DNA of 64,000 nucleotides. It comes from Paenibacillus sp. LHD-38 (GTDB taxonomy: Bacteria > Bacillota > Bacilli > Paenibacillales > Paenibacillaceae). Shown piece after piece: positions 44,908 through 53,775 of this stretch. The position numbers and the translations under genes were made by a program. Each line of letters begins with the position of its first letter. The first letter of the stretch is position 1. Below the pieces are notes generated by a model. The model had not been told where the DNA came from and made no database searches. It saw only the letters and a list, made by a program, of their open reading frames with translations. Where the stretch lies: assembly GCF_031157315.1 (NCBI RefSeq), contig NZ_JAVIFU010000021.1, positions 56,250 through 120,249 of the forward strand, given 5' to 3'.

Positions 44908-45630
44908 TTACATAAGCGGTTGTTTAAGTGGAGTGCCCGCTTTTCTTGGGTATTTACGCGGAGTAGCATCAAACTTTTCTATTAAAACAATGTGCCTCTC
45001 TGATTGTTCGTTCGGAAGGGATAGTTGATGCTGCGATTTGATTTTCCCTTTAAGCTCTCTTAGGCTATATTCTGCCTCGCCAACTTCTTCATCCGATTGT
45101 GAACCTTTCATGGCAGCGAATACGCCGCCTTTTCTTACGTAAGGTAAACAGAACTCATTTAACACATTCAAACGCGCAACCGCTCTTGCTGTTACTAAAT
45201 CGTAGCTGTCACGATGTTCAGGTAACTGCGCAATATCCTCAGCTCGTCCATGCAAACACAAAACATCATGTAAACCCAGCTGCTCTGTAAGGAAAGATAA
45301 AAATTGAATTCTTTTATTTAAAGAATCTACGATCATAACCTTCAGATGAGGAAAACAAATTTTCAAAGGAATACTGGGAAAACCCGCTCCCGAGCCAATG
45401 TCTGCAATATTGCGAACGCTATTCATCTTCATATAGAAGGAAAGCGATACTGAATCATAAAAATGCTTTTCATAAACAGCATCTCTTTCGGTAATTCCCG
45501 TTAAATTCATTTTCTCATTCCATTCAACAAGCAAACGATAATACAGTTCAAATTGTTCAAGCTGAGCAGAGGAAAGCGGAATGCCGCTCTCCTCCATTCG
45601 TTTTGTAAACCAGAGCAATGTCTCATCCAT
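44908..45630 (-). CDS. rsmG: 16S rRNA (guanine-527-N7)-methyltransferase RsmG
   Basis: 240 residues. The SAM-binding motif IADIGSGAGFPSIPL and RAVARLNVL are present. Loss causes low-level streptomycin resistance in relatives. Lies 1 bp after mnmG, in one operon. Confidence 0.96.
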   Translation of the reverse strand: MDETLLWFTKRMEESGIPLSSAQLEQFELYYRLLVEWNEKMNLTGITERDAVYEKHFYDSVSLSFYMKMNSVRNIADIGSGAGFPSIPLKICFPHLKVMIVDSLNKRIQFLSFLTEQLGLHDVLCLHGRAEDIAQLPEHRDSYDLVTARAVARLNVLNEFCLPYVRKGGVFAAMKGSQSDEEVGEAEYSLRELKGKIKSQHQLSLPNEQSERHIVLIEKFDATPRKYPRKAGTPLKQPLM

Positions 45631-45631
45631 A

Positions 45632-47521
45632 TTAAGAACCTCTCGCCGCAGTCACCCGATTATAGTGTTCCAAGTAAACAAGCAGTATGGAAATGTCAGC
45701 CGGCGTTACACCAGCAATTCGGGAAGCTTGCCCAATGGATAAAGGCCGGATAACAGAAAGCTTTTGTTTTGCCTCAGAAGCTAAGCTGCGTACGTCATTG
45801 TAGTCAATATCGTCCGGAATCCGTTTTTTCTCCATTTTGTTCAAGCGCTCCACTTGTACTAACTGCTTTTCAATATATCCCGCGTACTTAATTTGAATTT
45901 CGACTTGTTCCTTCATTTCCTCTGTCATTTCCGGTACGGAAGGCACTACCGTCTCAAGCATCGCATAGGTAACCTCGGGACGTCTAAGTAAGGAAAGCGC
46001 ATCTGTTCCATGCTCCATCGGTGCAGTTCCTGCAGCAATCAGCATATCGTTCACTTGATCAGGCTTCACTTTTGTTCCGCGCAGCCTTTCAATGTCGATT
46101 TCAACCAATTCTTTTTTTCTTAAAAATTTATTGTAGCGTTCTTCCGAAATAAGCCCTATTTCATAACCGGTTGGCGTTAAACGTAAATCCGCATTATCAT
46201 GACGAAGCAACAAACGATATTCCGCTCTTGAAGTAAGCAGACGGTAAGGATCATTAGTGCCTTTCGTTACAAGGTCATCAATCATTACGCCAATATAGCC
46301 TTCTGAACGACCGATAATAATCGGCTCTTTTCCTTGTACCTTGCGTGCAGCATTTATGCCGGCCATAACACCTTGACCAGCTGCTTCTTCATAGCCGGAA
46401 GTTCCGTTAATTTGCCCTGCCGTAAATAAACTGTCGATAACCTTTGTCTCTAAAGACGGCCACAGCTGCGTAGGAACAACCGCATCATATTCAATAGCAT
46501 AGCCGTTACGCATCATTTCAACTTTTTCCAAACCTGGAATTGATCGTAAAATGCCGAGCTGGACATCCTCCGGCATACTTGTCGATAGACCTTGCACATA
46601 GTATTCGGACGTATTTTTGCCTTCAGGCTCTAAAAAAATTTGATGCTTAGGCTTATCTGCAAAACGCACGATTTTATCTTCAATCGATGGACAATAACGT
46701 GGACCCGTTCCCTCAATCGCACCAGAGAACATCGGAGCACGATGCAAATTGTCATTGATAATTTTATGGGTTGCTTCTGAAGTATACGTCAACCAGCAAG
46801 GCAGCTGTTCATTGGTAGAAGACTCTGTCTCATGAGAGAAAAACTTAGGTTTGTCGTCGCCGGGCTGAATCTCTGTTTTTGAGAAATCGATGGTGTCTTT
46901 ATGGACACGCGGCGGTGTGCCTGTTTTAAAACGGACAAGCTCGAGGCCATTTTCCTTCAAGCTTGCTGAAAGCCTAACCGAAGGCTGTTGATTATTCGGT
47001 CCGCTCTCGTACATCAGCTCGCCCATAATAATTTTACCGCGCAAATAGGTTCCGGTTGTAACAACGGTCGTGCGAGCACGATACTCTGCACCTGTCTTGG
47101 TTACTATACCTAAGCATTTGCCATCTTCTACGATAAGCTCCTCCGCCATACCCTGGCGAAGTGTTAATTGCGGTGTTTCTTCAATTGTTTTCTTCATTAA
47201 ATGCTGATAATCAAACTTGTCAGCTTGTGCGCGCAAGGCGTGTACCGCAGGACCTTTGCCCGTATTAAGCATTCTCATTTGAATAAATGTTTTATCGATA
47301 TTGCGGCCCATTTCTCCGCCTAAAGCATCAATTTCACGGACAACGTGGCCTTTAGCCGGACCGCCAATTGATGGATTACAAGGCATAAATGCAACCATGT
47401 CTAAATTTATCGTAAGCAGAAGTGTTTCGCATCCCATTCGTGCAGCAGCAAGCGCAGCCTCACAACCCGCATGCCCCGCTCCAATGACGATAACGTCATA
47501 TTCACCAGCAATATATCTCAT
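45632..47521 (-). CDS. mnmG: tRNA uridine-34 carboxymethylaminomethyl synthase subunit MnmG (GidA)
   Basis: 629 residues from the ATG at 47521 after AGGAGGG. The FAD loop VIGAGHAGCE is at residues 12-21; GGPAKGH and the two GidA signatures follow. With MnmE it modifies wobble U34 in tRNAs. Confidence 0.97.
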   Translation of the reverse strand: MRYIAGEYDVIVIGAGHAGCEAALAAARMGCETLLLTINLDMVAFMPCNPSIGGPAKGHVVREIDALGGEMGRNIDKTFIQMRMLNTGKGPAVHALRAQADKFDYQHLMKKTIEETPQLTLRQGMAEELIVEDGKCLGIVTKTGAEYRARTTVVTTGTYLRGKIIMGELMYESGPNNQQPSVRLSASLKENGLELVRFKTGTPPRVHKDTIDFSKTEIQPGDDKPKFFSHETESSTNEQLPCWLTYTSEATHKIINDNLHRAPMFSGAIEGTGPRYCPSIEDKIVRFADKPKHQIFLEPEGKNTSEYYVQGLSTSMPEDVQLGILRSIPGLEKVEMMRNGYAIEYDAVVPTQLWPSLETKVIDSLFTAGQINGTSGYEEAAGQGVMAGINAARKVQGKEPIIIGRSEGYIGVMIDDLVTKGTNDPYRLLTSRAEYRLLLRHDNADLRLTPTGYEIGLISEERYNKFLRKKELVEIDIERLRGTKVKPDQVNDMLIAAGTAPMEHGTDALSLLRRPEVTYAMLETVVPSVPEMTEEMKEQVEIQIKYAGYIEKQLVQVERLNKMEKKRIPDDIDYNDVRSLASEAKQKLSVIRPLSIGQASRIAGVTPADISILLVYLEHYNRVTAARGS

Positions 47522-47538
47522 TATCCTTACCCTCCTAA

Positions 47539-47634
47539 AGGTTTTCAAAGAAAACCTACTTCGTAAGCTTAAGCAGAGGTTTTCGAGAAAACAAACCTCT
47601 TAAGCATGTATCAGGCTTTCAATGTAAGCCTGAT
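47539..47634. other. Three consecutive hairpins between mnmE and mnmG
   Basis: AGGTTTTC-AAA-GAAAACCT (47539-47557), CTTAAG..GAGGTTT/AAACCTCTTAAG (47568-47604) and ATCAGGCTT/AAGCCTGAT (47610-47634). The first touches the mnmG ribosome site. Could be terminators of mnmE or a leader controlling mnmG. Confidence 0.6.
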
Positions 47635-47785
47635 AGCCTCTTTCATTCCTATAGCTCAGACTAAAGATGAACATTTCTATGGAAAAAAAGCTCGAATGCT
47701 GTAATGTTTTGCATGATAACAACCACTAATCCCCAACTGTCTTCAGTAAGCATAATGCAAATGATCTAAAAAAGCCTACTTCCAA

Positions 47786-49165
47786 CTATTTCCCTAAGCA
47801 GAACTGTGAGAATATCTGATCAATCAATGAGTCTCCAGCCTCGTCTCCAAGAATTTCTCCAAGCGACTCCCAAGCGGATCTCGCATCAATCTGAATAAGA
47901 TCGATTGGAATCCCGGTATCTGATGCTTCAATAGCATCGACAAGCGATTGTCTCGCTCTCTTCAATAAAGCAATATGTCGAACATTGCTTACATATGTCA
48001 AATCACCGGATTCGAGCTGACCCTCAAAAAACATCTCACTTATCGTCTTCTCCAAACGATCAAGCCCGTCTTCCTCAAGAACCGACATTTTTACGATGGA
48101 ATCCGCAGGAATCGACTCCTCCACCACCTCAATTTCTAATTGACGCGGCAAGTCAGTCTTATTTATGATCGCAATGACCGGACGGTCCTTCATTTGGAGC
48201 AAAAGTTCCCTGTCATCCGTTTGCAGCGGTTCATTATAATTAAGCACCAATAAAATGAGATCCGCTTCTTCAAGAGCATTACGCGAACGCTCTACGCCTA
48301 TTCGTTCGACAACATCCGACGTTTCACGGATACCAGCTGTGTCGAGCAGCCGAAGCGGTATGCCATTTAACGCCACAAACTGTTCAATGACATCACGGGT
48401 CGTTCCAGGAATATCCGTAACAATCGCTTTATTTTCTTGCGTCAGTACATTCATAAGCGATGACTTTCCGACATTGGGGCGGCCCACGATTGCTGTTACA
48501 ATACCTTCTCTTAATATCTTGCCTTCATTTGCGGTTTTTAACAAACGATCTATTTCATCAATAGCAGAATCGCATTGGTCACGAATAAAAGAATTCGTCA
48601 TTTCCTCTACGTCATGCTCCGGATAATCAATGTTCACTTCAATATGGGCTAGCAGCTCAATAACCGTCTGCCTTAAAGCTTTAATCCGCTTCGATAAAAT
48701 ACCCTCTGCTTGTTTCCTTGCAACCGAAAAAGCGCGATCCGACTTGGAACGGATCAAATCAATGACCGCCTCTGCTTGCATGAGGTCAATTCGCCCATTT
48801 AGAAAAGCACGCTTCGTAAACTCTCCCGGTTCCGCCGTGCGGTATCCCTGCAGCTGCAGCACCACATCGAGGACCTTCTTAACGGCAATGACGCCGCCAT
48901 GTGCATTAATCTCAACGACATCCTCCGCAGTAAAGGAACGTGGTCCGCGCATTAGCGTAACCAACACCTCTTCCACTTCTTCACCTGAAGCAGGGTCAAG
49001 GATGTGCCCGTAATGCAGCGTATGCGTATCCGCATCATTTAAATTGATTTTCGAACGAAAAACCGATGCGATTCCGGCAATTGCCTCCGGCCCGCTAACT
49101 CTTATTATAGCGATACCGCCTTCTCCGACGGCTGTCGAAATGGCTGCTATCGTATCATGTACCAT
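47786..49165 (-). CDS. mnmE: tRNA modification GTPase MnmE (TrmE)
   Basis: 459 residues: folate-binding N-domain, helical domain split by a G domain with GRPNVGKSS (about 228-236), DIPGTTRD and NKTD, and the catalytic C-terminal FCLGK. I use the ATG at 49165; an earlier GTG overlaps the GAGGTG ribosome site. Confidence 0.97.
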   Translation of the reverse strand: MVHDTIAAISTAVGEGGIAIIRVSGPEAIAGIASVFRSKINLNDADTHTLHYGHILDPASGEEVEEVLVTLMRGPRSFTAEDVVEINAHGGVIAVKKVLDVVLQLQGYRTAEPGEFTKRAFLNGRIDLMQAEAVIDLIRSKSDRAFSVARKQAEGILSKRIKALRQTVIELLAHIEVNIDYPEHDVEEMTNSFIRDQCDSAIDEIDRLLKTANEGKILREGIVTAIVGRPNVGKSSLMNVLTQENKAIVTDIPGTTRDVIEQFVALNGIPLRLLDTAGIRETSDVVERIGVERSRNALEEADLILLVLNYNEPLQTDDRELLLQMKDRPVIAIINKTDLPRQLEIEVVEESIPADSIVKMSVLEEDGLDRLEKTISEMFFEGQLESGDLTYVSNVRHIALLKRARQSLVDAIEASDTGIPIDLIQIDARSAWESLGEILGDEAGDSLIDQIFSQFCLGK

Positions 49166-49261
49166 TGCTGTCAGCACCTCTCAAATGGAAAAACAGCAAT
49201 GACCATTATGAGCCATTGCTGTGGATAGCGTATTGATTCGTATTGATTTATGTTGTGTAAC

Positions 49262-49885
49262 TTATTGTCGCAAAGCGATGACAACTCGCCGGTTAGGCTC
49301 ATCGCCCTTACTGAACGTTTTCACCTTAGGGTGATTCTGAAGCTGCGAATGAATGACTTTGCGCTCATGCGGAGACATGGGTTCCAGGACAACTTCTTTC
49401 CTAGTTCGAATGACTCGTCCCGCCAAACGATCGGATAAATCCGCTAGCGTCTTGCGGCGGCGCTCTCGAAAATCTTCTGCATCAAGCACGATACGCAAAT
49501 GACTGTCAGAGTAACGATTAGCCACAATATTAACCAAGTACTGTAATGCATCCAACGTTTGTCCGCGACGTCCAATCAGCATACCAAGGTCGCCACTTCC
49601 AGTTACGGACAGGTGGGTTCCTTCTCTTGTTTGCTTTCGATCGATGTTTACTTGCAGCCCCATCGTACCAGCTACTTCACGGAGAAATTGCTCCGCTTCC
49701 AGCATAGGATCGGGAATAAGCTCAAGCTCGACTTTCGCTTCTTTTGCGCCAAACAGTCCAAAAAAACCTTTTGTGGGCTGCTCAAGCACAACTTGTTTAA
49801 CGCGGTCTTCAGTGACTTGCAATTGTGTTAATCCATTACGTACAGCATCCTCTACCGTTTTCCCTGATGCGACGATTTTCTTCAT
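49262..49885 (-). CDS. jag: RNA-binding protein Jag (KhpB/EloR)
   Basis: 207 residues: Jag_N domain (1-50), KH domain with GRRGQTLDALQYLV (normally binds RNA) and R3H domain (SPHERKVIHSQLQNHP). Controls cell elongation and division with KhpA. Starts within the last 4 bases of yidC. Confidence 0.95.
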   Translation of the reverse strand: MKKIVASGKTVEDAVRNGLTQLQVTEDRVKQVVLEQPTKGFFGLFGAKEAKVELELIPDPMLEAEQFLREVAGTMGLQVNIDRKQTREGTHLSVTGSGDLGMLIGRRGQTLDALQYLVNIVANRYSDSHLRIVLDAEDFRERRRKTLADLSDRLAGRVIRTRKEVVLEPMSPHERKVIHSQLQNHPKVKTFSKGDEPNRRVVIALRQ

Positions 49886-50664
49886 TTCGCAGGGACCTCC
49901 TTACCCTTTTCAGATGAACGAACGTACAGGAAGTAGTTTTGAACAATCGTGTAAATGTTGCTGTAAACCCAATATAACGGCAGTGCTGCTGGGAATGAAA
50001 GTGCCATTACAAAAATAAGCACAGGGAAGATCGCCAGCATCATACCCATACCCGGCATGGTTTGTGTTTGTTGCTTTTGCATCATTTTGGACTGAACAAA
50101 AGTCGTAGCGGCAGCGAGAATCGGAAGAATATAATAAGGATCCTTCTCACCAAGCTGAAGCCATAAGAACGTATGCTCACGAATATCCGGATTCATGTAA
50201 ATGGAATTGTACAAAGCGATAAAAATCGGCATTTGAACAATAAGCGGCAAGCAACCCGCCATCGGATTTACCTTATGGGTTTGGAACAGCTTCATGGTCT
50301 CTTCTTGCTGCTTCTGCGGATTGTCTTTGTGTTTTTTCTTAATCTCAGCCATTTGAGGCTGCAGAGCTTGCATCGCTTTGGAACTTCGGTACTGCTTCAG
50401 CGTTAATGGTAAAATCAACGTTCTTACAATAATCGTCAGGAGCAATATAGCAAGTCCGTAGGAATCGCCAAACCAGCCTGCGAACGTATCCAGCGTTATG
50501 GCAAAATAGTAGACAACGTTTTTCTCCCAGAAGTTGCCCTTCAATAAATCGGCGGTCTCCGTCGTCTGGGTTGTTGGAGCGCCGCATCCTGCCAGCACAC
50601 CCATAAGCAGAACAAGACCAAGCACTAAAATCCATTTCTTGTTTTTAGTCCAAAACAACAACAT
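49882..50664 (-). CDS. yidC: Membrane protein insertase YidC (SpoIIIJ type)
   Basis: 260 residues. A lipoprotein signal ends VLAGC (Cys27); five membrane segments follow, with the hydrophilic groove Arg in TIIVRTLILPLTLKQYRSS. Inserts membrane proteins and, in spore formers, is needed for the forespore channel. No yidD gene lies between it and rnpA. Confidence 0.95.
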   Translation of the reverse strand: MLLFWTKNKKWILVLGLVLLMGVLAGCGAPTTQTTETADLLKGNFWEKNVVYYFAITLDTFAGWFGDSYGLAILLLTIIVRTLILPLTLKQYRSSKAMQALQPQMAEIKKKHKDNPQKQQEETMKLFQTHKVNPMAGCLPLIVQMPIFIALYNSIYMNPDIREHTFLWLQLGEKDPYYILPILAAATTFVQSKMMQKQQTQTMPGMGMMLAIFPVLIFVMALSFPAALPLYWVYSNIYTIVQNYFLYVRSSEKGKEVPAK

Positions 50665-50693
50665 TAAAACTCCTCTCTGAGAGCAATTACATC

Positions 50694-50787
50694 AAGCGTA
50701 AACGGCTGATGCCGTCCTTTCGGCAAAACGCGTATCGCAATGAAACATAAGTTATGTATAGAAGAAAAGCTTATACCTTTCTTACAT
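50694..50787 (+). repeat. Intergenic repeat, copy 6 (full)
   Basis: AAGCGTAAACGGCTGATGCC start; ACGGC-TGAT-GCCGT hairpin; AT-rich half with inner GTATA/TATAC. Lies in the 340-bp gap between yidC and rnpA. Confidence 0.8.
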
Positions 50788-50788
50788 T

Positions 50789-50875
50789 TCAAGCTCTAAC
50801 GGCTAAGTCCGTACCCTTGCGGCGCAGCATTTGATTCAAGACAAAATACAGGCATTGTATAACTTATACAATACT
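50789..50875 (+). repeat. Intergenic repeat, possible decayed tandem copy
   Basis: CAAGCTCTAACGGCTAAGTCCGT and GCGGCGCAGCATTTG resemble copy 7; a perfect 9-bp hairpin ATTGTATAA/TTATACAAT stands in the position of the 3' stem. Directly follows copy 6. Confidence 0.45.
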
Positions 50876-51003
50876 ACATTTTCAATCTCGACTATACCAT
50901 AATTTATGGGACAAAGAAACAACGAGTCGTTCCTTGCATCCGCTTTCTTTACACATGTTGTAGAAGACTTTTTAAGCACACGAAGCAAGCCGGCAAAATC
51001 ACG

Positions 51004-51375
51004 TCAATCTGCCTGCTTTTCCTTTGTGTTCGCTGTGCTCTTCAGCAAACCGGCTTTCTTCAATACATGAAGAACGCTTTTCTCCATTTCCTTCATCTTC
51101 ATCAATGTAGCTGGCTTTCTTACTATTAGAATGAAGTCAGTCCTTGGAACAATTCGATTTGCTTGATGACGAACGATTTCCTTTATCATTCGGCGCATCC
51201 GGTTGCGGACAACCGCATTGCCTATTTTCTTACTCGCGGACACACCTAAACGAAAAGGATCCGCCGATGGCTGCTTAGACCAATAAACGACAAACTGCCC
51301 ATTCGCAAACGATTTACCGCCTCGATAAATACGGCTAAAGTCTTCACGGTTGCGAAGACGCAATTTTCTATGCAC
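51004..51375 (-). CDS. rnpA: Ribonuclease P protein component
   Basis: 123 residues with the RNR motif (VRNRMRRMIKEIV) that binds RNase P RNA. I use the GTG at 51375 because GGTGG lies 8 bases before it and the protein then starts HRKLRLRNREDF as in relatives; an ATG at 51399 is the alternative. Processes tRNA 5' ends. Confidence 0.95.
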   Translation of the reverse strand: MHRKLRLRNREDFSRIYRGGKSFANGQFVVYWSKQPSADPFRLGVSASKKIGNAVVRNRMRRMIKEIVRHQANRIVPRTDFILIVRKPATLMKMKEMEKSVLHVLKKAGLLKSTANTKEKQAD

Positions 51376-51467
51376 GACTGATGGCCACCGTTCCCTCATT
51401 GATCTTCTAAGTATCACCAGCAAATGAGCAGCATAAGCAGCTGCTCACCCACTCCTCATCCTCATAA

Positions 51468-51500
51468 GCAAAAAAAAAAGACCACCGGACGTGGTCTTCT
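51468..51500 (-). terminator. Terminator/attenuator between rpmH and rnpA
   Basis: AGACCAC, GTCC, GGTGGTCT, TTTTTTTTT on the leftward strand. Allows rpmH to be made in excess of rnpA. Confidence 0.85.
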
Positions 51501-51502
51501 GC

Positions 51503-51637
51503 TTATGCGCTCAGTACTTTTCTTCCTCTTTGACGACGCGCTGCCAAAACTTTACGTCCGTTCTTCGAGCTCATCCGTTTGCGGAATCCATGCACTTTCG
51601 CACGTTTGCTAACATTAGGTCTAAATGTAGGTCTCAT
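51503..51637 (-). CDS. rpmH: 50S ribosomal protein L34
   Basis: 44 residues, MRPTFRPNVSKRAKVHGFRK... through ...RGRKVLSA, the full L34 pattern. GGAGGTG lies before the ATG. First leftward gene from the origin. Confidence 0.97.
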   Translation of the reverse strand: MRPTFRPNVSKRAKVHGFRKRMSSKNGRKVLAARRQRGRKVLSA

Positions 51638-51671
51638 CGTTCTGCACCTCCTATACTGCGTGTTTCCAATT

Positions 51672-51770
51672 AAGCGTAAACGGCTCTCGCCGTCTTAATG
51701 GACGGAGCAGCATCGTTTCGCGGTGTAATATAAGCAGCGATATAAGTGTGCTACTTATAAAGTCTTATAT
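51672..51770 (+). repeat. Intergenic repeat, copy 7 (full, within the rpmH leader, antisense)
   Basis: AAGCGTAAACGGCTCTCGCC start; ACGGC-TCTC-GCCGT hairpin; ATCGTTTCGCGG; outer ATATAAG/CTTATAT and perfect inner TATAAGT/ACTTATA. It lies between the rpmH promoter and start codon, so rpmH mRNA carries its complement. Confidence 0.85.
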
Positions 51771-51789
51771 TTAAAAAAACGCTTTTTTT

Positions 51790-51818
51790 ATTAAACCATG
51801 TTGGCCGCCAAAAGTCAA
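51790..51818 (-). promoter_or_regulatory. SigA promoter of rpmH
   Basis: TTGACT, 17 bp, TTTAAT on the leftward strand. Gives a leader of about 145 nt. Confidence 0.75.
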
Positions 51819-51866
51819 TGATCAGGTCTCACGCCAAATTGTTGATAAATGTATTTCGGATACCTC

Positions 51867-52197
51867 TGTGGATAAGCGCATGAAATATCCCCTTTTATCA
51901 AAAACTAATAACATGTGCACAATCCACAGGCACCTTGAACGAACTTTGTCGAAATCTTAACAAGATATAAACAATATGTAGTGGTGTAGATAACTTTTAT
52001 GCACAAGCAGTTGAGAATGTGGATAAAATATGCGAATTCGTTGAAATATAAGGGATCTTTTGCTATGATAATTATGTTTTCATTGTGGATTAGATCATTA
52101 TTGCCTCAGTTTTATCAACAGCCTGTGGATAACATTGTGAACAAACTCATCCCCTATTTATAACTCATCCGATTATTATTCTGTATAATGTGGATGT
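51867..52197. other. oriC upstream DnaA-box cluster
   Basis: DnaA boxes (TGTGGATAA): exact at 51867-51875, 52018-52026 and 52124-52132; one mismatch at 51985-51993 and 52084-52092; two mismatches at 52189-52197. The region is AT-rich and gene-free. A -10-like TATAAT lies at 52184-52189 and 52204-52209 for dnaA; no clear -35. Clustered boxes upstream of dnaA match the bipartite Bacillus oriC. Confidence 0.9.
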
Positions 52198-52277
52198 TTT
52201 CGTTATAATACCCTGATTTTCGACATTTTTTCTTGCAACTGCGCCATTCGTGGCGATTGGATAAGGAGTGACAGTCT

Positions 52278-53633
52278 GTGGACAGCCATACCTATGATTT
52301 ATGGCAGCAAGTGTTGTCGATCATCCAGACTAAATTAAGCAAACCGAGCTTTGACACCTGGTTCAAAGCAACGAAGGCTTCTTTTGTCGATGATTCTATG
52401 CTTGAAGTAACAGCGCCGACAACATTTGCGGCCGAATGGCTGGAAGGCCGTTATACGAAGCTAATAAGAACAACATTGTTTGAATTTTTGGGCAGACAAG
52501 TCGATGTTCGCTTCTCTATTGAGGAACCTAAGGGTGCGGAGCCAGCTTATACGTTCCAGCCAAAAACGGTAAATTCCCCTGTTATGAACGAAGAAGCGAC
52601 ACCTACTCATATGCTTAACCCGAAGTATACGTTCGATACATTCGTCATCGGGGCAAACAACCGTTTTGCGCATGCGGCATCGCTTGCGGTAGCGGAAGCA
52701 CCGGCCAAAGCTTATAATCCATTGTTTTTGTATGGCGGCGTTGGGCTTGGAAAAACCCATTTAATGCACGCAATCGGCCATTACATCATGGATCACAACC
52801 CAAATACGAAGGTTCTATATATTTCGTCAGAGAAATTCACGAATGAATTCATTAATGCCATTCGTGATAACAGGGGCGAAAGCTTTCGTACAAAATACCG
52901 CAACATCGACGTTCTACTAATCGATGATATTCAATTTCTCGCTGGGAAAGAACAAACGCAGGAGGAGTTTTTCCACACCTTTAATGCACTCCACGAGGAA
53001 CGTAAGCAAATTGTCATCTCGAGTGACCGTCCGCCAAAGGAAATTCCGACGTTGGAAGAACGGCTTCGCTCACGCTTTGAATGGGGGCTCATTACCGATA
53101 TTCAGCCGCCGGACCTGGAGACGCGGATTGCAATTCTGCGAAAGAAAGCTAGAGCTGAAAATTTAGATATCCCTAACGAAGCGATGATCTATATCGCAAA
53201 CCAGATCGATACGAACATCCGTGAATTGGAGGGCGCCCTCATACGGGTTGTCGCTTATTCCTCCTTAATAAATGCGGATATTACGTCACATTTGGCTGCA
53301 GAAGCGCTTAAGGATATTATTCCGTCCAGCAGGCCTAGAATGATTACGATGCATGACATACAGACGAAGGTTGGAGAATTCTACGGGCTGCGGCTAGAAG
53401 AGTTTAAAGCGCGGAAACGGACAAAAGCCGTTGCGTATCCGAGGCAAATCGCCATGTATTTATCGAGAGAGCTAACCGACTTCTCGCTTCCCAAAATCGG
53501 CGAAGCATTCGGCGGCCGTGATCATACGACAGTCATTCATGCGCATGAGAAAATTACGCAGCAGCTGAAGATCGATCAGGACCTGTACAAAATCGTCCAA
53601 AACCTGACCGAAAAAATCAAAAATCATATGTGA
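52278..53633 (+). CDS. dnaA: Chromosomal replication initiator DnaA
   Basis: 451 residues: domain I (1-85), short linker, AAA+ domain III with Walker A GGVGLGKT (153-160) and Walker B VLLIDDIQF (Asp216-Asp217), and DNA-binding domain IV with DHTTVIHAHEKI. GTG start preceded by TAAGGAG. Binds the boxes on both sides and opens the DNA after the gene. Confidence 0.98.
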   Translation: MDSHTYDLWQQVLSIIQTKLSKPSFDTWFKATKASFVDDSMLEVTAPTTFAAEWLEGRYTKLIRTTLFEFLGRQVDVRFSIEEPKGAEPAYTFQPKTVNSPVMNEEATPTHMLNPKYTFDTFVIGANNRFAHAASLAVAEAPAKAYNPLFLYGGVGLGKTHLMHAIGHYIMDHNPNTKVLYISSEKFTNEFINAIRDNRGESFRTKYRNIDVLLIDDIQFLAGKEQTQEEFFHTFNALHEERKQIVISSDRPPKEIPTLEERLRSRFEWGLITDIQPPDLETRIAILRKKARAENLDIPNEAMIYIANQIDTNIRELEGALIRVVAYSSLINADITSHLAAEALKDIIPSSRPRMITMHDIQTKVGEFYGLRLEEFKARKRTKAVAYPRQIAMYLSRELTDFSLPKIGEAFGGRDHTTVIHAHEKITQQLKIDQDLYKIVQNLTEKIKNHM

Positions 53634-53639
53634 ACAACT

Positions 53640-53684
53640 AAGCAAGCCTATGCACACGCTATGCACATGTGGATAGGCTTGCTT
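53640..53684 (+). terminator. Hairpin after dnaA containing a DnaA box
   Basis: AAGCAAGCCTAT and complement ATAGGCTTGCTT, with a loop; followed by TTATC. TGTGGATAG (53668-53676), a one-mismatch DnaA box, forms part of the right arm. Confidence 0.7.
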
Positions 53685-53702
53685 TATCGGTCTTCCAAGG
53701 GG

Positions 53703-53775
53703 TTATCCACATATTCAGGGCCCCTACTACTACGACTACTAAAAATCTTTAAAAAAACATCATCAAATAAGCGTA
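53703..53775 (+). other. oriC basal unwinding element: DnaA box, GC clamp, DnaA-trios, A-rich tract
   Basis: TTATCCACA (53703-53711, exact), GGGCCCC (53718-53724), CTA-CTA-CTA-CGA-CTA-CTA trios (53724-53741), then an A/T tract to 53775. This order matches the DnaA-trio strand-opening element of Bacillus subtilis. Strand opening should happen here. Confidence 0.88.
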
